Positions 18,744-25,792 of a stretch of DNA of 64,000 nucleotides are shown here, piece by piece (the first letter of the stretch is position 1; every line of letters starts with the position of its first letter). Location: assembly GCF_001541345.2 (NCBI RefSeq), contig NZ_LMVL02000003.1, positions 310,001 through 374,000 on the forward strand. Direction: 5' to 3'. The position numbers and the translations under genes are program-made. The DNA comes from Gillisella vitis. Its GTDB lineage: Bacteria > Pseudomonadota > Alphaproteobacteria > Rhizobiales > Rhizobiaceae. The notes under the pieces are model-generated. The model searched no databases, was not told where the DNA came from, and saw nothing but the letters and a program-made list of their open reading frames with translations.

Positions 18744-20114
18744 ATGACAGCCCGTATTCTGGTTGTTGATGATGTTCCTGCCAATGTGAAGCTGTTGGAA
18801 GCGCGGCTGCTGGCGGAATATTTCGAGGTATTGACAGCCGAAGACGGATTGAAGGCGCTGGACATCTGCGACCGCACCCAGGTGGACGTCGTTCTTCTCG
18901 ATGTCATGATGCCAGGCATTGATGGCTTTGAAGTGTGTGAGCGGCTGAAATCCAGCCCGCGCACCGCCCATATTCCCGTGGTCATGGTCACGGCGCTGGA
19001 CCAGCCCTCGGACCGGGTGAGGGGATTGAAGGCTGGCGCTGACGATTTTCTGACCAAGCCGGTCAATGATCTGCAGCTGATCTCTCGGGTTAAAAGTCTA
19101 GTGCGGCTGAAAACGCTCTCCGATGAACTGCGCATCCGCGCCGAGACGGCGCAGAAAGTCGGCATAGACAGCAACGTTCATCTTGGGGATGGACGTATGG
19201 ACGAGGTCGGCCAGGTCTTGCTGGTCGATAGCCGTGCTAGTTCGCAGGAGCGTATCATCAAGGCGTTGAAGCCTGTGGCTGATGTCGTGGCGATGTCCGA
19301 CGCCCAGGCCGCGCTGTTTGAGGCGGCGGAAAGTAATTTCGACCTGGTTATCGTCAATGGCACGCTGGAGGATTACGATCCGTTGCGCCTGTGTTCGCAG
19401 CTGCGGTCGCTGGACCGCACCCGCTTCATTCCGATTTTGCTGATTGCCGAACCGGGAGAGGAATACTTGATCGTGCGGGCGTTGGATCTGGGCGTCAACG
19501 ATTACATCGTCCGACCCGTCGACACCAATGAGCTGCTGGCGCGCACGCTGACCCAGCTACGCCGTAAGCGGTATAATGACAGGCTGCGCAACAGCGTGCA
19601 GCAAAGCATCGAACTGGCGGTGACGGACGATCTCACCGGGCTTCACAATCGGCGCTATCTCGATACCCATATCAAAGTGTTGTTCGAGCGCTCCAGTCTG
19701 CGCAAGAAGCCGCTATCGGTATGCCTGGTGGATATCGATCGGTTCAAGCTGGTCAATGACACCTACGGCCATGAGGCGGGCGATGACGTCCTGCGGGAGT
19801 TTGCCGCTCGTATTCGCGCCACCGTGCGCGGCGCCGATCTTGCCTGCCGCTATGGCGGTGAGGAATTCGTGGTCGTGATGCCCGATACGTCGCAGGAGAT
19901 GGCCAGTACGGTCGCCGAGCGCCTGCGCGAAATGGTGGAGAAAAAGCCATTTCGGTTGCAGTCTGGCGGCGAGCTGAGTGTGACAGCATCGCTTGGCATC
20001 TCCACGACGGGAGATGAGATTGCCAATCCGGAACATTTGCTGAGACAGGCTGACCGCGCGCTCTATCAGGCCAAGACCGAAGGCCGTAACAGGGTCGTGT
20101 CGGCGGCGGCTTAA
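18744..20114 (+). CDS. pleD: Diguanylate cyclase response regulator PleD
   Basis: Makes cyclic di-GMP after phosphorylation, controlling polar development and the motile-to-sessile switch in alphaproteobacteria. The 456-residue protein has two receiver domains (residues 1-120, phospho-acceptor Asp53; and a degenerate second one at about 153-270) and a C-terminal GGDEF domain from about 290 with active site GGEEF at 371-375. The inhibitory I-site RGAD is at 362-365, so product inhibition should be intact. REC-REC-GGDEF plus location next to divK identify PleD. Confidence 0.96.
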   Translation: MTARILVVDDVPANVKLLEARLLAEYFEVLTAEDGLKALDICDRTQVDVVLLDVMMPGIDGFEVCERLKSSPRTAHIPVVMVTALDQPSDRVRGLKAGADDFLTKPVNDLQLISRVKSLVRLKTLSDELRIRAETAQKVGIDSNVHLGDGRMDEVGQVLLVDSRASSQERIIKALKPVADVVAMSDAQAALFEAAESNFDLVIVNGTLEDYDPLRLCSQLRSLDRTRFIPILLIAEPGEEYLIVRALDLGVNDYIVRPVDTNELLARTLTQLRRKRYNDRLRNSVQQSIELAVTDDLTGLHNRRYLDTHIKVLFERSSLRKKPLSVCLVDIDRFKLVNDTYGHEAGDDVLREFAARIRATVRGADLACRYGGEEFVVVMPDTSQEMASTVAERLREMVEKKPFRLQSGGELSVTASLGISTTGDEIANPEHLLRQADRALYQAKTEGRNRVVSAAA

Positions 20115-20319
20115 ACTAATTTCAGCACCGGTGCGCCTTTGTGTTTTGGTTCACGTGGAGCCCGTTCTCCCGCGTCTTCAAAAAATTCATCTGCCGTGAT
20201 TTTCCGTTATATCCATGCGCGCGTTCAAGGATCCGGGTTGGCAGAAATTTGCTCCTGACAGGGAAAGCCCTGCTTGTCTGGATTTTTCCAAAAGCTTGTC
20301 GATGCGTTCGATATATGAC

Positions 20320-20760
20320 TATATTCTTTTAAAAAAAGAAAAAATATACCATAAATAAATAAGGGTATAGTTTGATTTTTTTACTCTGATCTGGATAGAA
20401 AGATCGGTTCAATAGAAAATTATGTTTTTCGAATTGTTGATAACAACGATTTTTCGTCGATATCGAGAGTTTTCCAGAGAAAATACTTGCCTCTCTGGAG
20501 TGTTAATTCTATTTCTCTTCGAGAAGGGAAAATGAACAGAATTTAACCATGCCGACATCGAAAAGATGCAACGGTTAAGAAAATGTTGATTTTTTCTTTC
20601 ATATGCGCATAGTTGGGACAACTGCGATGCATCCATAGCAAGCTGTGTTTTCACGAGCGCTATGGTTCTTCATAAATGCCGTTTTTATAAGCTGCTTAAA
20701 GATATCCATCGATCCCTTCGGATCTGAGGAATTACGCAGTAAAAATTGACGAATAACAGG
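20320..20760. other. AT-rich structured intergenic segment between pleD and rpmG
   Basis: Markedly AT-rich compared with its surroundings (A/T tracts around 20330-20440) and without a convincing ORF. It contains stacked stems: TTAACC/GGTTAA (20543-20578) enclosing CATC/GATG, AGTTG/CAACT (20611-20623), and a hairpin at 20633-20665 where CCATAGC pairs with GCTATGG and GCTGTG continues against CAC-G-AGC around TTTT. Could be an untranslated leader, an sRNA locus or decayed foreign DNA. Confidence 0.45.
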
Positions 20761-20777
20761 TTTAACCAATACCCCAT

Positions 20778-20916
20778 GATGCTCAGGTCCGCCGCATCTC
20801 CTGGGTCGTGGGGTTGGTCGGCAGGTGTGCGATTATCAAGCGGTTCCTCGTGCCGTTATTGCATGCCCGCCGACCCCCATTCCAACGCCGCTTCCTTATG
20901 TGGAGGCGGCGTTTTG
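20778..20916 (+). ncRNA. Candidate structured sRNA between pleD and rpmG
   Basis: A forward-strand RNA is suggested by an intrinsic terminator: AACGCCGCTTCC (20884-20895) pairs with GGAGGCGGCGTT (20902-20913), 12 pairs with one G-U, then TTTT. Before it, 20811-20878 folds into a long rod: GGTCGGC (20816-20822) with GCCGACC (20869-20875), then GGTGTGC with GCATGCC (20824-20830, 20861-20867), capped by a loop holding TTCCTCG. An upstream unpaired CTCCT could pair with ribosome-binding sites. TTGACG at 20746-20751 is a possible -35; the -10 is poor. The 5' end is approximate. The rest of the gap up to 21085 shows nothing I recognise. Confidence 0.55.
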
Positions 20917-21085
20917 CGTTTCGCGGTCAGGATGGTTTCCGATGCACTCTATCCCGCGCCCCTATGCGTGGGGTCGCTGTCCTCGCGCCTAAAGCGTCCT
21001 TACACCTATTCCACAGGAGAATATCTGGCTCGGCCTTCAGAGTCGGTCTGCGTGGTGCGCTGGCCCATCCTCAGAACTACATAAA

Positions 21086-21113
21086 AAAAGCGCGCCGGAT
21101 GAGGCGCGCTTTT
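21086..21113 (-). terminator. Intrinsic terminator of rpmG
   Basis: AAAAGCGCGCC and GGCGCGCTTTT form an 11-bp perfect stem with a 6-base loop; on the reverse strand it is followed by a run of seven T residues. It lies 24 bases beyond the rpmG stop. Confidence 0.9.
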
Positions 21114-21137
21114 CAAGCTTCTCACGAAGAACCAGGA

Positions 21138-21305
21138 TCACTTGATCTTGGTTTCCTTGAACTCGACATGCTTGCGAGCGATCGGGTCGTATTTCGTCTT
21201 CGTCATCTTGTCCGTCATCGTACGGCTGTTCTTGGTGGTGACGTAGAAGAAACCCGTATCGGCTGTCGACAGCAGCTTGATCTTGATGGTTGTAGCCTTG
21301 GCCAT
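21138..21305 (-). CDS. rpmG: 50S ribosomal protein L33
   Basis: A 55-residue ribosomal protein: [20 protein letters not shown] begins it, with [10 protein letters not shown] and [14 protein letters not shown] following, the classic L33 pattern in non-zinc (Cys-free) form. AGGA lies five bases before the ATG at 21305. Too short for most ORF filters, so it is easily missed. Its terminator follows at once, and it is transcribed toward pleD. Confidence 0.95.
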   Translation of the reverse strand: MAKATTIKIKLLSTADTGFFYVTTKNSRTMTDKMTKTKYDPIARKHVEFKETKIK

Positions 21306-21398
21306 GGTCGTCCTGCCTTACATGAATAACACAAAGCCGTGACGACCTTCAGGGCCCACGGCAAATCTGGGCAGAAACTACAAATCGCCACCGAAAAG

Positions 21399-22583
21399 TC
21401 AACCCCGCGCACCCTTGAAAAACAATCGTGCGACGGAAAGAACCACATATAACGCAAAGAATCCGGCAATCGACCAGGCAAAACCGGCATTTCCGCCCAT
21501 ATCGATGGCTGCACCCACGACTTGTGGTCCGGCTACCGTGCCAACCGCATAACAGAAAACGAAGGCGGCATTGGCGGCGGCAAGGTCTGAGCCTGTGAGT
21601 CGGGAACCGAGATGACTAAGACCGATCGTGTAGAGGCCGGAGACGCAGCCGCCCCAGAATAGGAGGATGACGGCCATCGCCATCCAGCTATGGGAAATCA
21701 GCGGCAGCAGCAGCGATCCGATCAGCCCGACCGTCGCCAGGGCGCCGAGCAGCAAGCGGCGATCCCTAAGCTTGTCGGAGAGCATGCCAAGTGGGATCTG
21801 GAACACCATGTTACCAACCCCCATCACAGTGAGCAGCAGGGCTGACTGAGCCTCTGTGAAGCCGATACGGGTGGCATAGACGGGCATCAGTGACAACCCG
21901 CCGACTTCCACCGCACCGAACACGAAGACGGCGGCTGTGGCGGTCGGCACCAGGAAGATGTAGCGGAAGAAATGCATCTCTGGCTTTTCATCCAGCGCCG
22001 GGCTTTCGTTGCGGGCAACGAAGATCGGCACCGCTGCCATCAGGATGGCAACCGCACCGATGGCAAAGGGCAAGACACCTTCACTGCCGACAATCGAAAA
22101 CAGCAAGGGGCCTGCTGCAAAACCCACCGATAGGACCGTGGCATAAATGCCGAGCACCAGCCCGCGCCGCGATGGCGGGGCGGCGGCATTGATCCAGAAC
22201 TCCGACAGGATGAACAATGTCGTCGTGGCGCCGTGAAACACCAGCCGCAGGGGAAACCACATCCAGAAGGCTTCGGCGTAATAGAAGCCAAGCGAGCTTA
22301 GCGCTGCCAGCAGCACCGCCCAGATCATCGTCTGCGCTACCCCGAAACGGTGCGCAAGCCTGGTGGTGATCGGCGCGGCAATCATTGCCGCAACCCCTGC
22401 CATGGCTGAATTCAGCCCGATCAGGGTGGAGGGAATGCCGCGTTTTTCGAGAATGATGCTGAGCAGCGGCAATCCCAGCCCGATGGCGATGCCGACAGCG
22501 GAAATCGATGAGACCGCTGCAATCAGCGAAGGCCAATGGATCTCTTCCCGATGTCCGGTAACAGGGTCTCTGGTGTCAGACAT
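21399..22583 (-). CDS. Major facilitator superfamily transporter
   Basis: A 394-residue inner-membrane protein with about 12 hydrophobic helices and MFS loop motifs: between helices 2 and 3 TRLAHRFG, and in the second half LGMLSDKLRDRRLLLG. The overall look is YcaD-like, a subgroup of poorly known efflux or uptake proteins; the substrate cannot be predicted. GAGGAA lies before the ATG at 22583. The 220 bases upstream contain an inverted repeat AAACCAGT/ACTGGTTT (22728-22784) and no gene. Confidence 0.88.
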   Translation of the reverse strand: MSDTRDPVTGHREEIHWPSLIAAVSSISAVGIAIGLGLPLLSIILEKRGIPSTLIGLNSAMAGVAAMIAAPITTRLAHRFGVAQTMIWAVLLAALSSLGFYYAEAFWMWFPLRLVFHGATTTLFILSEFWINAAAPPSRRGLVLGIYATVLSVGFAAGPLLFSIVGSEGVLPFAIGAVAILMAAVPIFVARNESPALDEKPEMHFFRYIFLVPTATAAVFVFGAVEVGGLSLMPVYATRIGFTEAQSALLLTVMGVGNMVFQIPLGMLSDKLRDRRLLLGALATVGLIGSLLLPLISHSWMAMAVILLFWGGCVSGLYTIGLSHLGSRLTGSDLAAANAAFVFCYAVGTVAGPQVVGAAIDMGGNAGFAWSIAGFFALYVVLSVARLFFKGARG

Positions 22584-22804
22584 GGAAGTTCCTCAGACGA
22601 AATTGCACGCGATGCGCGGGGACAGACAACAGCGCAAGGCATCATGCCAAGCCAACAAAGGCCTATTGAATTTCATAATCTGCCAATGGTCCCCGGCCTT
22701 TACTCCATAATGGTGAAAATCGAAACCAGTTTAAGGCAAAAACGGACCGCCGCAGTCAGATCGTCGTCGGACGTCACTGGTTTCTGATGGTTTTGCTTGA
22801 GGTG

Positions 22805-23260
22805 CTACTTTGGCGGATAGCGCTCGTCATAGTCCTCGATCACGTCAGGTTCGTCTCCGAAGCCATGCATGCGCAGCGCCCATTGCAGCCCCACCACGCC
22901 GCCCTTGATGGGCTGGATGATCAACAGAGAGACGATGACGGCAATCGGCGTCCAGATCGCCAGATGCGCCCAGGTCGACAGTACGAAGACCAGATCGGTC
23001 ATCATATAGCCGCCCAGCAGCACATGGCCGACAATCATGATGACGATATAGGGCGGCAGATCGTCGGCTCTCTGGTGGGAAAGATCCTCGCCGCAGGCCG
23101 CGCAGGTATCGACCGGTTTCAGGAAGGCCTTGAACAGGCGGCCGGAGCCGCAGGCCGGACAAGTACACATCAGGCCGCGCAGAATGGAGCGTCCAAGCGG
23201 GCGAACCGCATCCTTGCCGCCGCCGAAGCGGATAACGGGGGGAGACTGGCTGACAGACAT
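22805..23260 (-). CDS. DUF983 family membrane protein
   Basis: A 151-residue protein with a zinc-ribbon-like N-terminal half (Cys34, Cys37, Cys53, Cys56 in CPAC and CAAC) followed by two membrane helices (about 70-92 and 98-122), the standard DUF983 layout. Function unknown; the family is often found with RNase R and topA in rhizobia, as here. A good AGGAGG-like site precedes ATG 23260. Confidence 0.88.
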   Translation of the reverse strand: MSVSQSPPVIRFGGGKDAVRPLGRSILRGLMCTCPACGSGRLFKAFLKPVDTCAACGEDLSHQRADDLPPYIVIMIVGHVLLGGYMMTDLVFVLSTWAHLAIWTPIAVIVSLLIIQPIKGGVVGLQWALRMHGFGDEPDVIEDYDERYPPK

Positions 23261-23354
23261 GCGGTTCCTCCTGAACTTCTATCAAATCCTATAGGCTTTG
23301 ATCAAAGATGGGGCATGAAAGTTGATATTTCATCGCGGCATTTGCGCACAAGCG

Positions 23355-23410
23355 CGCCGAGTTCGTATATCTGGGCTTCATATACCAAGCCCAGATATAC
23401 GAACTCGGCG
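23355..23410. terminator. Perfect 24-bp stem-loop after rnr
   Basis: Arms 23355-23378 and 23387-23410 are perfect reverse complements over 24 bases with an 8-base loop CATATACC. It starts 7 bases beyond the rnr stop and ends 94 bases before the DUF983 start. No T-run follows on the rnr strand, so it may be an mRNA 3' end protector, an RNase III site or a mobile palindrome instead of a simple terminator. Confidence 0.6.
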
Positions 23411-23417
23411 GGCGGTT

Positions 23418-25790
23418 TCAACGCCTGCCGCGCGGTGGTCTGGTTCCCGGTGTCTTGCCGGGGCCGGGACGACCGCGTCGCGTCGCCTTGTGGAAGGAAC
23501 GGATGCCAGTCGGCATTTTCTTGCCTTCGCTGAGGATTTCAAACCGCAAGGCACCGGCAAGCGGCACAGCTTCCACCAGCTTGACGCTGACGCTGTCGCC
23601 CAATTGATAGCCAAGCCCGGTCTTTTCACCGGTCAAAGCCTGATGTGCTTCGTCATAGATGAAATAGTCGCGGCCAAGCGTCGAGACCGGAATGAAGCCA
23701 TCAGCGCCATATTGCGGCAGAGAGATGAACAGACCGGATTTGGTGACGCCGGAGACCTGCCCATCGAATTCGTCGCCGATCCGGGTTGCCAGGTGATGGG
23801 CAATCAGCCGGTTGATCGTGTCGCGCTCGGCTGCCATGGCGCGGCGCTCGAAGGTTGAGATTTCGGCGGCGACATCGGCCAGCGTCGCTTCTTCATCGGA
23901 TGTAATGCCACCTTCGCCCAGCCCCAGCGTGCCGACCAGCGCCCGATGCACGATCAGGTCGGCGTAGCGGCGGATGGGGGAGGTGAAGTGCGCGTATTTC
24001 AGCAGGTTCAAGCCGAAATGGCCGATATTTTCAGGGCTATAGACCGCCTGGCTCTGGGAGCGCAGCACCATTTCGTTGACGATGGTCTGGTGCGGCGTGT
24101 CCTGCGCCTTGGCGAGAATGCCATTGAACGAATTGGAGCGCAGGTTGCCGCCCTTGGCCAGCGAAAATCCGATGGTGGCCAGGAACTCGCGCAGCACTTC
24201 CTGCTTGGCCAATGTCGGCGTATCGTGGATGCGGTAGACCAGCGGCTGTTTTTTCTTCTCCAGCGTCTCGGCGGCGGCCACATTGGCCTGGATCATCATT
24301 TCCTCGATCAGCTTATGGGCGTCCAGCCGTTCAGGTACGAAGACCCGATCCACTGTGCCATCGGCTTTAAGGATGATCTTGCGCTCCGGCATGTCCAGTT
24401 CCAATGGCTGGCGCCGGTCACGGCCACGCTTCAGGATCGCATAGGCGGCCCAGAGTGGCTTCAGGATCGGCTCCAGCAAAGGTCCGGCCTTGTCGTCAGG
24501 CTTGCCGTCAATGGCGGCCTGCGCCTGTTGGTAGGATAATTTGGCCGCACTCTTCATCATGATCCGGTGGAAGGTATGGCCTGCCTTACGGCCTTCATGG
24601 GAAAACACCATGCGCACGGCCAGTGCTGGCCGGTCAACGCCCTCGCGCAGCGAGCAGAGATCGTTGGAAATCCGCTCCGGCAGCATCGGCACGACCCGAT
24701 CGGGAAAATAGACCGAATTGCCACGCTTCAGCGCCTCGCGGTCCAGCGCCGATTTGCTGCGGATATAATAGGAGACATCGGCAATCGCCACGGTGACGAT
24801 CACGCCACCCGGATTATCGGGTGAGGGGTCCGGCTCGGCATGAACAGCGTCGTCATGGTCCTTGGCATCATGCGGGTCGATGGTGACCAGCGGCAAGCTG
24901 CGCCAATCTTCCCGATGCGCCATGCTGGCCGGTTTGGCGGCATCCGCCTCGTCCAGCACCGATTGCGGGAAGATATGCGGAATGCCATGGGCGTGGATGG
25001 CGATCATCGAGATCGCTTTTTCCGAGGCCACCGAGCCGATCACCGACAGCACCTTGGCGCGGGCAAGGCCCAGACGGCTGGAGAGCCGCCCGACTTCCAC
25101 CTCGACCAGATCGCCGTCGCGGGCGTCGCCGACATCGGCGGCCTCGATGACCATTTCCTCGCCGCGCCGCTCGATCGGCATCAGCCTGCCACCGGTATCA
25201 CCGGCCATTTCGCGGTAGACGCCCAGCAGTGCGCCGCGCCGCTTGTCGATCACTTTGATGATCCGGGCGGTATAGGCTGGACCGGCGCGGTCCTTGGATG
25301 GGAAAATCTTCGCCAGAACCCGGTCGCCAAGTCCGCCAACCGGCGTCTTGCCCTTGGCACGGTCAGCGCTCGACTGGCGGATGGAGACCGCAGGGGCAGC
25401 GCCCAATTCATCCGGCCATTCGGCGGGACGCCCGATCAGGTCGCCATCCTTGTCGCGGGTGGTAATGTCCAGAACCGTAACTGGCGGCAATGCCCCAGGG
25501 CGGCTCAGCGACTTGCGATTCTTGTTGACCAGTCCGTCTTCTTCCAGCGCCCGCAGGGCTTCCTTCAACTCGATCCGAGCTTCGCCTTTCAGGCCGAAAG
25601 CCTTGGCAATTTCGCGCTTGGAGGCCCGGTCGGGATTGTCGGTGATGAACTGCATCAGGATCTCGCGGGGCGGCACCGCCCCGTGGATGATCACCGTTTC
25701 ATTCTTGTCCGCTGCCTTTTTCGCCGCAAGCTCCGCCTTCCGCGTTCTGTTGGTGAGGCTGCGGGTGTCGGGTCGCGGGGATTTGCTCAA
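23418..25790 (-). CDS. rnr: Ribonuclease R
   Basis: Processive 3'-to-5' exoribonuclease that degrades structured RNA. The 790-residue protein has an N-terminal winged-helix region, cold-shock domains, the RNB catalytic core with TIDPHDAKDHDDAVHA near residues 302-317, a C-terminal S1 domain (about 650-735) and a basic Gly/Arg tail. The start is TTG 25790, two bases after the topA stop, with no clear Shine-Dalgarno sequence, so translation is probably coupled to topA; the next in-frame Met is 46 codons on. Confidence 0.94.
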   Translation of the reverse strand: MSKSPRPDTRSLTNRTRKAELAAKKAADKNETVIIHGAVPPREILMQFITDNPDRASKREIAKAFGLKGEARIELKEALRALEEDGLVNKNRKSLSRPGALPPVTVLDITTRDKDGDLIGRPAEWPDELGAAPAVSIRQSSADRAKGKTPVGGLGDRVLAKIFPSKDRAGPAYTARIIKVIDKRRGALLGVYREMAGDTGGRLMPIERRGEEMVIEAADVGDARDGDLVEVEVGRLSSRLGLARAKVLSVIGSVASEKAISMIAIHAHGIPHIFPQSVLDEADAAKPASMAHREDWRSLPLVTIDPHDAKDHDDAVHAEPDPSPDNPGGVIVTVAIADVSYYIRSKSALDREALKRGNSVYFPDRVVPMLPERISNDLCSLREGVDRPALAVRMVFSHEGRKAGHTFHRIMMKSAAKLSYQQAQAAIDGKPDDKAGPLLEPILKPLWAAYAILKRGRDRRQPLELDMPERKIILKADGTVDRVFVPERLDAHKLIEEMMIQANVAAAETLEKKKQPLVYRIHDTPTLAKQEVLREFLATIGFSLAKGGNLRSNSFNGILAKAQDTPHQTIVNEMVLRSQSQAVYSPENIGHFGLNLLKYAHFTSPIRRYADLIVHRALVGTLGLGEGGITSDEEATLADVAAEISTFERRAMAAERDTINRLIAHHLATRIGDEFDGQVSGVTKSGLFISLPQYGADGFIPVSTLGRDYFIYDEAHQALTGEKTGLGYQLGDSVSVKLVEAVPLAGALRFEILSEGKKMPTGIRSFHKATRRGRPGPGKTPGTRPPRGRR

Positions 25791-25792
25791 GG

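Noticed and set aside
20141..20654. Small ORFs in the AT-rich pleD-rpmG gap (20141-20332 forward, 20409-20654 reverse)
   Set aside because: No ribosome-binding sites, no recognisable domains, composition typical of noncoding AT-rich DNA.
20778..20916. 6S RNA as identity of the pleD-rpmG sRNA candidate
   Set aside because: Size is suitable, but 6S pairs its 5' and 3' ends around a central bubble; here a separate terminator stem forms the 3' end.
20746..21084. 112-codon forward ORF after pleD
   Set aside because: It runs straight through the rod and terminator hairpins of the sRNA candidate, and its translation is Ser/Pro/Cys-rich without family resemblance.
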